The notes under the pieces are model-generated. The model saw only the letters and a program-made list of their open reading frames with translations, ran no database searches and had not been told where the DNA came from. The position numbers and the translations under genes were made by a program. Shown here one piece after another: positions 43,261 to 53,547 of a stretch of 64,000 nt of DNA. The DNA lies in the NCBI GenBank assembly GCA_029204225.1, contig CM055102.1:4951520-5015519 (forward strand), written 5' to 3'. Origin of the DNA: Diphasiastrum complanatum. Its lineage: Eukaryota > Streptophyta > Lycopodiopsida > Lycopodiales > Lycopodiaceae. How positions within the stretch are numbered: the first letter of the stretch is position 1; each line of letters starts with the position of its first letter.

Positions 43261-43869
43261 ACACCATGCACTTGAAGTTTATGTGAAACTACAACGGTTC
43301 TCTTATGTGTCTAGTCTGACGCTTGCAGCTTAATAAATCTTGATTGCAATGAGTTTCTATATAGAGAACTAGTCAACTTTTAATTTGACCCTGTAGAGAG
43401 CCATGGATACCTATATATGAGCTTCATGGAAGTGCTAGACCCATGACATGCAATGTGCCACGTCTTTTACATCTCATAGACTTTGCTAAATGTTAATCGT
43501 AGTGGCTATATATATCACCTACTTTGTTATGCCTCTACCCGTCACTCACATGTTCTCCCATCATTAGATGTGTACTCTTGGCCTCTACAATGAATTAACA
43601 CATTATTGTGTTACACGAGTCTTAACCTTGCCTAGGGATATGCAATACCTCTACCTTAGAGCAAGGGTTGTAACATCTGGCTCCCCGTAAACTACTTCTG
43701 TTCTCAGAAGCTAAAGTGATGGAAATTCATTCTCAAGCTATCAAGTGTCACCATCTTCTGATTGGCCTTGTCATATGATCAAGTACTTAGATATTTGACA
43801 ATCTTCTAAGTGATGGAAATTCTTTTTCAAGATATCGACCCTTTTTCAAGTGTCATCATCTTCTGATTG
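43261..43869. other. No recognisable gene; one direct duplication
   Basis: Non-coding. The words aagtgatggaaattc(a/t)ttctcaag(c/a)tatc, caagtgtcatcatcttctgattggccttgtcat and tgatcaagtactca/ta(t/g)atatttgacaatctt occur twice, at about 43710-43808 and 43809-43912. This is a tandem duplication of roughly 100 bp next to the chromodomain end. Confidence 0.55.
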
Positions 43870-44430
43870 GCCTTGTCATCTGATCAAGTACTCATATATT
43901 TGACAATCTTGTAATTGCTTATTTCTATTTTGGACTACTTTCTCAGGTTTCAAGAGTATTGTTGACATGTCCTCATGAAATACTAGATGAGCTTTGGTCT
44001 TACCTTGGAGATACACGTGATAGGCTACTTGTTCAATCTTCTTTTTGATCAAAAAGGTCCTCAATATTTGGTGGAAAATTTGTGAAGATGACCAGCACAC
44101 ATTACCTTGCAATCCTTAGGGATACTAAGATAAACCCAATAACCCTTTAAGATTTGCATAATGTTGTGCATGATGCTCCCGACATTCCTCTTGTACAATT
44201 TTCAACTTAGCAACTTTTCAAAACCTAATATTCTAGTTTCCACAACTACATGCACTCCAAGTTGGAAATAGTAAATAAGCATAAAAGGGCTAAACCCAGT
44301 TGTCGTGTGCTTACTACTATCATAAGCAAACACAATCAAATAAGTACTACCTTTCCAACAAGATTGCTTGTGAGACACATATGCCATAAGCATATCCTTT
44401 TAGATATTAATAAGAAGCATGAAAATGGTC
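43870..44430 (-). pseudogene. Chromoviral gypsy integrase C-terminus and chromodomain
   Basis: The minus strand encodes an integrase core end (YDSSKHTTTGFSPFMLIYYF, corresponding to the usual NTSKHTSTGFSPF-type motif). After frame changes come IEQVAYHVYLQGKTKAHLVF and a chromodomain start LLKPEKVVQNRNKQLQDC, IYEYLIRW. It is a second chromoviral family, different from the one at 33.2 kb. The catalytic residues and all upstream domains are absent. Confidence 0.8.
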
Positions 44431-45590
44431 TTGATTAGTGTGTGCGAATTCCCAGCAAAAATTTTATTCAGATTAGATCAAGAAAAGAATGATAAGATTT
44501 TGCAAATCTATCAGTCTCAGAACAAACTACTTTTTACAGATTATGGAGGTGTCTATGACAACCATGCTTAACAATCCTTAAGGCATTTGAGACAACCATG
44601 AGATCGATAGATTCTAATCAATATACTTGCTTATAGAATATAAATAGGTCAAACATGATTGGCAAACTAGAAAATTATACTTGCACTAATTCAGATATGA
44701 ATGGCATTAGAATGCGCAAAAATGATTTGAAAGAGTATTTGCAGATTTTTACTAAACTAGGATAGAAGTACCCTTACAATGTTTGGAAAAATAGAGATGA
44801 CTCTGATGTTGACAATGAATTATTGTAGAATTGTAGAACTAAAGTTTTGCTACTTGTGATGATCATAAAAACAAAGCTATACTATTTGTCTTAGTAATTG
44901 TTGGAAAGAATGAATAACTAAATGTTTGTTTTGCATTTCTTGTTGTTCAGTCGTTGACATCAAATTTACATATATGACAAAGGTATAATTATGTACAATT
45001 ATATGTGTTAATGATTGGCTTAACTTATAGCTATTTAATGTATTGGATTTTTTATAAGAGTAAAGCAAAAGTTCTACTACAAATAAATTTTTAAAACCTA
45101 GTGAAGTGACGTTCAAAAAATTTGACTTTTGCAAATATTCGAATTTTTTCGAATTTCTTGAAAAAATAGTGCATTTTTATCTTGTTGGAGTTAATCATAA
45201 ACCTACTCATCTCACTTTCATTTTTAAAGATATTTCATTACATTGTGAACATCCTACTGATCTGAAAGCTACGTGAAATCTACTGTACTTTATGCAAATA
45301 CAACAAATATACATACATTTTTGCACAATCTGCTTAAAGGGCAACACATCTAGAAATAGTTAGAAGGTAGAAATCAACAATTTTAGCTGCTAATATTGCA
45401 TAAATCACTTAGATCTTATCATGAAAATCAAAATACAATAAGGTATTGTCCCTGTTACAACAACAACAACTTGTTGTCCTTCACGTGTGTGGATTCAAGA
45501 TCTACAAGAAAATAAACATTCTACACAGAGAAACTCAAGATACATGAGAAAATGATATGAGATGGACATAGAATCAACAAAGATCTGGAA
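44431..45590. other. No recognisable gene
   Basis: About 1.1 kb of A+T-rich DNA. Frames are short. The part 44460-44860 has gag-like A-richness but no motif I could name. Confidence 0.45.
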
Positions 45591-45598
45591 AAAGAATT

Positions 45599-46600
45599 TT
45601 GTTCAATGAATTTGATGATCAAGTGGAAGATCAAAAGGTTGATCTTAAAGGGCTTTGTTATATGGGAAATTCCATAGTTTGTAGAAATGCAAAGAATTCG
45701 GTACAATTGCAAAGTGTGAAAAAGCCAACTCAGAAAAAGTTACAGGATTTGGCTTTTCATGAAAGGCAAATGTCGATTAAAGATGAGAAGTCAATTGTGC
45801 AAAGCTAATAAGTATGAAGGGGAGTTACCAACATATGAAACCAGTATCACTTCAGATGACTCATCTTATGATATATCTACGTTAGAGAAGAATGATATTC
45901 AAATCAATTATTTTGAATGTTAGGAAGTCAAATAAGTAGAATCATCATCTGTACCAATGAATGAATCACCTCACAAAGTTCAAGATTAAGGTTTTACCAC
46001 TATGATGAAAGGAACGATAAAATCTGATGATGCCATAAAGGTGACTATTGTAAACGACTTTGAATATATCAAAGAATTTATCCAAAAAGGAATTGAAAAC
46101 ATACCCTAACTTATCAACACAATATCAAGACATGTTTGCTTGGTCAATGGAAGATCTGAAAGGGATATCAAAAGCATACATAGAATATCACATCGTTCTA
46201 AAAGAAGATGTTTTTCTCCTATTTGATAGAAGCAGTATTGGTTGAACCCGAAGTATTCATTGTTGGTTAAAGCTGAATTGGAAAACTATCTACAAGTGGG
46301 CATTACCAATCATGTCTTGAGTAGTGAATGAGTTTCTCCAATCGTGGCAATTGAAAATTTTCGAGTATGCCAAGACTTTCAAAAACTTAATGCAGCAACA
46401 AGAAAAGACCACCATCCACTACCATGTACTGATTCAAATCTAGATCAAGTGGCTAAACATGCTCATTATAGTTTTTTGGATGGATTTTCAGACTATAATC
46501 AAGTGTCTATTCGTGAATTAGACCAGTCAAAGACCACTTTCACAATCAACTGGGAGACACATTGTTGGCCATTTATGGTACATGCCCAACACACGAGACA
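45599..46600 (+). pseudogene. G2-like gypsy linker and RT N-terminal half
   Basis: The plus strand encodes a charged linker, then RT start motifs matching G2 at 56430-56890: YQDMFAWSMEDLKGISKAYI, LNPKYSLLVKAELENYLQVG, FRVCQDFQKLNAATRKDHHP, YSFLDGFSDYNQVSIRELDQ. There are frameshifts at about 46110 and 46210, with stops between. The match ends near 46560 before the catalytic Asp pair. It is related to G2 but well diverged, so a second member of that lineage. Confidence 0.82.
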
Positions 46601-46699
46601 AGGAATACAAAAGGCTCTCATAACCTCCATTATAAAAGCATTAAAAGACAGACACCACATAACGGTGCACTTGTATTGCGCAAAGCGCCATTAGTGCTT

Positions 46700-48240
46700 C
46701 CAATTTCAATATGCTTACTTCGAGAGTGAAATCTCAAATTTAGAAATAGTGCGATTGTGCTTTGATTATCACAATATATGGTTGTTGGTTGTAGCTGAGC
46801 AAGGTCGATATCTGCTAGTAGATTTCTTAGTCAAATTGCCTCCTTGGTAGCATTTGTGGCAGCTATGTACTCTGATTCAGTTGATGATAATGCTATTGAG
46901 GTCCGTTTTCGGCTGTTCCATGAGATTGGGCCTTGATTGAATAAGAATACAAATCCAGAAGTCGATTTTCTGTTGTCGATATCTCCTGCCCAATCTGCAT
47001 ATGTATAATCTTCAAGAATGTTGGTAGATTGGATGCCTCCATAACAGATGCACAAATGTTTTGTTTCTTGGACATATTTCATGACCTTCACGAGTGATTT
47101 CCAATGGATTGGCCCTGGATTCGATAGGAATTGGCTAAGTGAACTGATCGAGTATGTAAGATTGGGTCGGATGCAGAACATTGCATACATCAGTGAGCCG
47201 ATAATGGAGTGAATTGGATAATGTTTCATCTCCTCCTTTTCTACCTCGGTTTGAGGACATTGTTTTTTTGATAGACCAGAGTCGAGTGGAAAGAAGCTCG
47301 ATTTGCAGTTGGTCATCCCATATTTTTCCAACACGTTAGTGAGATATCATTGTTGACTGATGTAGATCTTTTTGCTGGATCAATTTTGATGAATCTGAAT
47401 TTCGAGAAGGTAATGGGCTAGGCCCATATCAGGGACGCATATCAGTCATCTTGTATTCCTGGGCTAGCATGCATTTTGTATCCTTCAAGAGATTCAAATT
47501 GCTACTAAACCATAATGTATCATCTACATATAAAGTGATGATTATGACGAAAGTCGAAACAAAGTTGAAATAGACATTCGAGTCTGCCGAGTTTATAAGA
47601 AAATCATTCTCGATTAGAAATGCAGTATCTTCTGAAACCAGACTCTTGGTGACTGTTTCAGACCATAAAGGGGCTTGTGGATTTTGCATACAAGATGCTC
47701 CTTACCCTTGAGCTCATATCCCTCTAGTTGCGACATGTAGATCTCCTCTTCAGTAGTCCCATTCAAAAAAGCTATTTGGATGTCCATTTGGTGGACTTCG
47801 AGGTCGGCTACAGCTGCAAAGGAGAGTAATAGTCAAATTGAAGTATGTTTAACAATAGGGCTGAAAGTATCTGAATAATCTAGATCTAGAATCTGTGAAA
47901 AACCTTTGGTGACTAGCCTTGTATCGATTTAGTTTTCCTTCAGCATCATACTTCGCTTTGAATATCCATTTGCATGGAATCGGATTTCGATCCTTTGGCA
48001 GCTCTGTTACAGTCCATGTTTGATTCTCAATTAGAGAATCAAATTTTGTGTCCATCGTTGCTTTCTATCAATCAACATCTCAAGTTGACATTGCTTCTGA
48101 TATAGTGCATGGTTCTTGCACAAAATAGCAGGTTGGATCATCCATAAATCGGGATGGAGGCTGTTTGGATCATTTCAATCTTCTAGGTTGAACTTCAATT
48201 CTCTGATGCGATTTGACTTGTTGAAGATGTGACTCACAAA
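46700..48240 (-). pseudogene. Copia C6 RT and RNase H
   Basis: Minus-strand order: FMDDPTCYFVQEPCTISEA, ENQTWTVTELPKDRNPIPCK, WIFKAKYDAEGKLNRYKA (RT start), a deletion or frame changes, then the catalytic block ITLYVDDTLWFSSNLNLLKD at about 47520, the thumb side YPIHSIIGSLMYAMFCIRPN and VMKYVQETKHLCICYGG, and RNase H (YADWAGDIDNRKSTSGFVFL, TSIALSSTESEYIAATNATK, FCDNQ-like CDNQSTIALF and SRSKHIEI). It ends at about 46700 against the G2-like piece. Two frameshifts lie between 47340 and 47700. A 167-codon frame covers most of the C-terminal part. Confidence 0.9.
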
Positions 48241-48254
48241 GTGATGTGCAACCT

Positions 48255-48444
48255 CAATGGCTAAAAGCATGGTTTGATGGTAAAAAAAAAAGAACCTGTT
48301 TTTCATTGTACCTGTTGGTAGTACATTTCAATTTTTGGAGATTTGGGAGGGAGCTTGATAGATGCTACCCACGAGTAAATGCAATGAACATCCCTAGTAA
48401 TGATGGGCCTATCCTCTTGGAGTATTGGGGGGTAAGTGGTGAGC

Positions 48445-48519
<75 letters not shown>

Positions 48520-48578
48520 ATAAAAAAACATAGATGCATAGTCCATGTTGTACCTTCAAACCATGCTTTTAGCCCAAT
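48255..48578. mobile_element. TIR element (MITE-like) of 316 bp with CAAT target duplication
   Basis: The element runs from 48259 to 48574. Its ends are inverted repeats: GGCTAAAAGCATGGTTTGA is perfect at both ends, followed by T/A mismatch and GGTA. CAAT is directly repeated outside (48255-48258 and 48575-48578). The flanks belong to a copia RNase H: removing the element and one CAAT restores, in minus-strand sense, a continuous SKHIEV.HHFV motif. This confirms both the boundaries and the insertion. It has no coding capacity and holds a long (CT)n run. A 4-bp target duplication is not typical for the common plant MITE groups (TA, TWA, 8-10 bp), so I leave the superfamily open. Confidence 0.85.
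48448..48515. repeat. (CT)n microsatellite inside the TIR element
   Basis: A perfect CT run of about 68 bp. It accounts for the Arg-Glu and Ser-Leu frames here. Confidence 0.97.
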
Positions 48579-48665
48579 GTGCTTGCTCCTTGCATGAAAA
48601 ACAAGATTGTTATCCAAACTTTGAGCTATAAGGTTGTCAAAGAATATGATTGGAGTCTTCATCAA
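48579..48665 (-). pseudogene. Copia C7 RNase H fragment, target of the TIR element
   Basis: The minus strand encodes PIIFFDNLIAQSLDNNLVFH and ARSKHI, then the TIR element, and after it (48254 downward) EVAHHFV. This is the CDNQSA...HSRSKHIE block of copia RNase H, with the Cys replaced by Phe. It is close to C2 in style. The join to C6 sequence lies at about 48215-48230. Confidence 0.78.
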
Positions 48666-48701
48666 TTAATCGCATTTGCGAATTGTTCGTTTCTAGACAG
48701 A

Positions 48702-48756
48702 AATATCATGCCATATTTATATTGATATTCAATATTTAACAATTTCGTGGCATCAC
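48702..48756 (-). repeat. Tip of a G2 LTR
   Basis: In minus-strand sense this reads TGTGATGCCACGAAATTGTT and on to ATGGCATGATAT, matching the first 54 bp of the G2 LTR at 16430-16483. Only the LTR start remains. It helps to confirm that the G2 LTR starts with TGTGATGCC. Confidence 0.72.
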
Positions 48757-48801
48757 ACACCTGCTCTGAAGCTATGTATAACTCAGACTTCATGTCTTAA
48801 T

Positions 48802-49134
48802 ATGAAATTTGGTTATGTGAAATTGAAGGGCTATGATCAGTCTACTATCTATGCTCGGTCTATGAAATTTCATATTGGAGGATGGATTTCTTCTGACAGT
48901 TTATGTGAAGTTGCCAAATATGTCCACTTGATTCCTATTTGCTCTATGCTATTTGTGGAAGATTCATTTGATTATAAAGAATTGGCTTATTTCAACAGAA
49001 GCTATGATCCAAATATTTCTATATTTTCAGAAGAAATTATGGCCAAGTTATTTTTCAGCCAAATTGCCCTCCATATTTTGTCGGCTGCTGCACTATTGAA
49101 GTTGTGGCATTTCAAATACTTTCACCCACCATGA
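48802..49134 (+). CDS. Unknown ORF, 110 codons
   Basis: An open plus-strand frame (MKFGYVKLKGYDQSTIYARS, SMLFVEDSFDYKELAYFNRS, IFSEEIMAKLFFSQIALHIL) with even, non-repetitive amino acid use and one hydrophobic stretch near its end. I do not recognise it and it has no family motif. Right after the stop, at 49140, CAG|GTAAAT looks like a splice donor, followed by a T-rich stretch of about 250 bp like a plant intron. It may be one exon of an unrecognised host gene or pseudogene. Confidence 0.3.
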   Translation: MKFGYVKLKGYDQSTIYARSMKFHIGGWISSDSLCEVAKYVHLIPICSMLFVEDSFDYKELAYFNRSYDPNISIFSEEIMAKLFFSQIALHILSAAALLKLWHFKYFHPP

Positions 49135-49420
49135 TAAAAGCAGGTAAATTTTTTTTATTTGTTTTATATATTTGTTTTACTATTTTTTTATTTTCTATTT
49201 ATTATAGTTTTTGTTTGTAATTTTTATTTGTTTTAATTTTTAATCTAAGGACTTATTGTAATGTTAATGATGTTCTAGTTTTAGGTAAGCATCTGCCATA
49301 TTCATGCGTTTCTAGAATCTGTTCTTTTCTATATTCTTTGTTTTGGTTTATTTTATTTTATTCATAGATCCTCAATGATTATTTATTTGTTTTAAATGGT
49401 GCTGAGATACTATTCCAAGA

Positions 49421-49693
49421 TTGTGCTGTGGCGCTGATATATTTGTTGGTGTTGTCCTTGGTACTGCTATACTTCTTTCGAATGATCTGCATAAGGCTGT
49501 ATTTGTCAGTGTTTGCGAGGATGCTGCACAATTGAGGGGGAGGCTATGTGATACACTGAATTTTATAATGGTCAATTTTATTGACCATTCTGTCAGAAAG
49601 TCAGTGGTTTTGCTAATTGATTCAGTACTTGTTGGTGGAGTTGTCACTTATTTATGCTGTTATTTATCGTATATGTCGGCAAGGCCTATTTGA
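49421..49693 (+). CDS. Unknown ORF with a membrane-like segment, 90 codons
   Basis: A plus-strand frame with ADIFVGVVLGTAILLSNDLH, VSVCEDAAQLRGRLCDTLNF and a hydrophobic stretch SVVLLIDSVLVGGVVTYLCC. The balanced composition looks like real coding sequence, and the last stretch could span a membrane. The family is unknown. It follows the T-rich, intron-like DNA after 49140, so the two frames could be exons of one gene. I cannot support more. Confidence 0.3.
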   Translation: MCCGADIFVGVVLGTAILLSNDLHKAVFVSVCEDAAQLRGRLCDTLNFIMVNFIDHSVRKSVVLLIDSVLVGGVVTYLCCYLSYMSARPI

Positions 49694-50642
49694 GGCCTAG
49701 TTCTAAGATCAAGATATAACATACATGGCATTGGCTATGAGTGTTTTTATTACTGAAGGTCTTTATATATTTTTGGAGGCACCTTTTTCGGCTTATCGAC
49801 ACTCTGTGCTGAGTCATTCCTTAGCTTAAGTTATACTTTTGTTGGCATTCGAAGATAGCAAGCTATTATCCTAAGTTCCAATGTTGTGCTAACTACATGG
49901 GTGGAGGCCATTTAATTGTGGAGGAGGCCTAATGCTAAGTAGCCTAAGTTAAAGATATATCTATGGGCTACCTTGTATTAAGGATAATGTTCGAGCCCAC
50001 ATGAAGTTTTAAGTGTCAACTATTTGAACCTACAGTCGGCATTTGTACATGAAAAATTATTTTTCTTGGTAATATTCAAGCTCCTAAATTTGGGCTATAC
50101 AACTTATTCATTAGCTACATTTAAGGCCAGGCCTAAGGTTAATGCATTGCTTATATGTTGTCTCTATGGGCACTCCTTGAAGTTAGAGTGCAAGCATGCA
50201 TTACTGCCTTACACTAAGGTCTATATTCAACCAGCCTCTATGTTTAGCTACCATCCAGATTCGCATTTGCGGCTAACTTCTGTTTCGAGCCCTAACTGCT
50301 TGCTTTTATGTTCGAGCCAGTTTGAAGCGAACATTTATTCTTTGAGCATTCTTGCTAACGTTCTTGCTAAGGCAGCCATCGGATTATTATCAACTCAGAA
50401 CATAATCTTTTCTTCTTCGAGCTAGTTTGAAGGATTCGAGCTCTCTCACTCTCTTTGAAGGCAACCATCGTATTTACCAAGTATGTTTCCAGTGATAGGC
50501 CATCGGATTCCTTTCTCTTTATCGATCTCCTCTTTCTATCTGAGGGATGAAGACTACTATGGTGTTATGGAAAGGAGCGATAGATATCATCTGACGAACT
50601 TGATTTTTAACGAAAATATTTTCCAGTGCAACTCTGAAGGAA
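49694..50642. other. No recognisable gene
   Basis: Words such as aggcctaatg, aggcctaagg and gaggcctagt recur at 49680-50160, and ttcgagc(c/t) at 50280-50440. No family motif was found. The last bases, gaaggaa, just before the inverted-repeat arm are shared with the other arm and could be a polypurine tract. Confidence 0.4.
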
Positions 50643-51418
50643 TGGTTTTAGCCATGAATATCTTCCATCCTCTGATGTCAAGCGAGAGATCTGACATGGC
50701 TATTCCTCAATCATCTCCTTCAGTCAAACTATTGTTGAATCTGGCACGACACGTTTTTATGTATCTCTTCGAAGCACACCCTTGAACTATTCGAATCAAT
50801 GCTTTCTTCTCAGTTCGGCCTATCTTCTTCAGCAACAGCCACAAATAAATTCGAGGATCAGACAAATAAATATTTGACCATCAGATAAATATTTGTTCTG
50901 CAAGAAGAAATATTTGAGTTGACCAGTCAACATTGGCATGATTACATGGCAGGAGTCTGGCCACATGTAATCTTTTTGTGGTCCTACACAAGTCTGTACA
51001 GGTCATAACGTACCTAACACACCTTTTAGTGAAGTTTGAAGCCTATCTTATACCTATTGAAAGGCAGTTGGCAGTTAGGCGGACTCTGAACTTCATATTT
51101 GAAGTATTGAAGGCTGCGTTTACACATCTGAAGACACCTTTCAACAACTCATTTCTCTCAACATTTCAGAGGCAGAAGATGGGGTCTTCGTTTCATGTTT
51201 CACGCATTTTTGAAGGACTCCTTTCAACATGTCTTCTTTAGAAGGGCTGCGTATTGTTTCATTTCAGTAATTTGCTACGTGTTAACAATTTACTAGTGAA
51301 CAAAGCAGCATGCTCATTTCCAGATGGCAGAAGCAGCGTTTCACATGAGTCTCTCTCTACATGGCAGCAAACCATTGGAAATTCATAAAACACAACGTTT
51401 GAGATCTTACGGACGACA
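50643..51418 (+). repeat. Left arm of a 780-bp inverted repeat, probably an LTR
   Basis: The plus strand from TGGTTTTAGCCATGAATATC to TTACGGACGACA matches the minus strand of 58595-59378 along its whole length with scattered differences. The match starts with TG, ends with CA, and is preceded on both sides by gaaggaa, as a polypurine tract would be. This suggests two LTRs of one family in opposite orientation. Small frames within it are not conserved as protein. Confidence 0.7.
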
Positions 51419-52435
51419 GTTTGCTGCTTCCTCAAACACATATAGCAGAGCCCACGCTCATTATAAGTTATTTGTTCGTGGTTCTGCAAAGTAGGAAGCA
51501 GGAGTACAGTTCTTGCTCTTCTTCTGTCTGTGCTATTTTGACAGAATAAAATATTGTTTGTTGTCTTAGGCGGCTTGAATCAATGTAGTGATTCGCTAAC
51601 TTTGTATGTGTAGATTGTGTTTTCACAAGAATCTAAAGAAGTGTGTGAGAAACACTTTCTATTTCTCAAGAACGCTATACTGCATTTCATTTCCTTGTTG
51701 AATGAATCACACCTCTTACTGTTAATGTCTATTTGGACTGATCCTAGGAAATTCATGGTGATTCTGCAGAATGATGGATTTTATGCTATGCATAGATTAT
51801 TAATTAGAACTGAACCCAGAAATTAATCGAACTATGCTGTGATTGGAACTACTTGCCAGAATAAGTGAGTAGCAAGTTTATGAAGACTGTTGAGGGTCAA
51901 CGTAGCCCATTGTAAGCATTGCTTGCAGCAATCATTTGGCCTTGTGGCATTTGTGTTTTGGCTAAGTCCAAATCTGAACTGTGAAGCATGTGATCTTAAT
52001 GTTGCGGGGATGTCTAATCATTCCGAGTTCTCACTCTTCTTCAGAATCTGGATTTCTTGGTTGAACTGTCTGAATATTTTACTTGGTGTTTGTTTGTACC
52101 ATTTTCAATGGCGGTACTAGCTGCCTACTCATAAATGTCATCAGACAACCAGTTTTACATTTCCATTCCATTGGTCTTCAAAGATAAATCCTTTATCTTA
52201 TCAATAATGACAAAATACCTCTGTATGATACTCCCCATGGAACGATAATCATTTATACTACATTTTTACTGCTATTATGGTTTGGTAAGCTACGACAGAG
52301 GTTGTGGGATCATAGTTTAGATTGTTCTTGCTTGGAAGTGTAGAAATTGCCTCTGTAGAACCAGTTTTGATATTGTTAAACAATACCAGTTGATACTCAC
52401 TCTTAAGGGTCTATTATAGATCTAATTAAGATCCA
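51419..52435. other. No recognisable gene
   Basis: A+T-rich DNA between the inverted-repeat arm and a copia fragment. Frames of 60-76 codons occur but have no motif. A tttgacaggctacact word at 52445 begins the copia match. Confidence 0.45.
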
Positions 52436-52439
52436 TTTA

Positions 52440-53135
52440 CTGATTTTTGACAGGCTACACTTCTCAAGACAAGCCAAACATGGTGTGCTTACTTCAAAAG
52501 AGTTTGTATGGGCTCAAGCAAGGACCAAGGAGTTGATAACCTTAACACTTTTTTACTCTCTCAAAACTTCATTATGAGTGAGTATGATAATTCACTCTAC
52601 TTTAGAATGAACGATAATGATGTTATTATCCTCTTAATCTACGTGGACGACATTATTTTATGTGGTGGTATTAAGCAAGATATAGATGATATCAAGATAG
52701 CCCTCAAGAATGAGTTTGAGGTTCATAATCTTGGATACTTGCACTATATCTTAGGAATAGAAGTGAGTAGGACTCTATACTTATGACATCTAATGTAAGG
52801 CTAGCTCGTGATCCTAATGAGTCTCATTGGAAGATAGGAAAAAGATTATTGAGATACATCTCGGGATCTAGAGATTTTGGCATCATGTATGGTAGATCTA
52901 CACCTAACCTTTATGAATTTTCAGATTTGACTTTGCAGGTGATCAAGTGGATAGGAAATCCATTAGTGCATGTGCTATTTTCATAGGGGATGGAGCTATC
53001 TCATGGATGTCATAGAAGCAACCAACTATCTAATTATCTTCAATTGAGGCCGAGTACAAAGCATTGACTACCTACATCCATGAGATACTATTGGATCAAA
53101 AGAATACTATTGGATCTTCACTTGATGGATTGCAC
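52440..53135 (+). pseudogene. Copia C5 RT and RNase H fragment
   Basis: Plus-strand order: DKPNMVCLLQKSLYGLKQGP, a small deletion where RSWYD is expected, LNTFLLSQNFIMSEYDNSLY, the catalytic IILLIYVDDIILCGG at about 52640, and LGYLHYILGIEVSRT. The sequence then skips part of RT to RLARDPNESHWKIGKRLLRY and RNase H pieces (GDGAISWMS, LSSIEAEYKALTTY). It ends at about 53135 against the G2 LTR. It has an intact YVDD but is broken by frameshifts. Confidence 0.87.
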
Positions 53136-53137
53136 AG

Positions 53138-53472
53138 TCATGAATACATCAAACAATTCTCGACTCTTTGTTGACACCTTGATCAGCCAGAGTGTAGTAC
53201 TGTTGTACTACTCTGATAACATCTCATCTGTAGAACACGTTTCCTTCGATTTGATAGAGGCCAGATTGTTGTTCTAAAATTATCAACACAACACATCCCA
53301 AATACAAGTAATACTGGTTACTTTTAAATGTCTGTCAACAACCAGAGTAACACTCAAAACCATTTTCCATAAATTGTACCAAATACATAACTTTCTAACG
53401 TTGTCCTCTGTGAGAACGACTATTTACTATAAAATCTATATTAACCTTGTTGGTATAGTACGACATATACCA
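53138..53472 (+). repeat. 3' part of the G2 5' LTR
   Basis: Matches the last third of the LTR at 15505-16483 in the other orientation (aatacatcaaaca, gagtgtagtactgttgtacta, tgatagaggccagattgttg, ttgtaccaaatacataactttctaac) and ends CATATACCA. The upstream two thirds of the LTR, which would hold the promoter, are missing. Confidence 0.85.
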
Positions 53473-53477
53473 ATTTT

Positions 53478-53495
53478 TGGCGTCGTTGCCGAGGA
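53478..53495 (+). promoter_or_regulatory. G2 primer binding site, tRNA-Asp type
   Basis: TGGCGTCGTTGCCGAGGA, five bases after the LTR end, with the same atttt spacer as the copy at 15500-15504. Two mismatches to the Athila-type consensus TGGCGCCGTTGCCGGGGA; both are C/T or G/A changes. Confidence 0.9.
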
Positions 53496-53547
53496 TAGTT
53501 TAGGAAAATTATAAGAAATCTGATACATCCATCTCCATCTCTAGTGT

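Noticed and set aside
50024-50425. 133-codon plus-strand frame
   Set aside because: No motif, biased composition, and it lies in DNA with recurring short words; I see no support for a gene.
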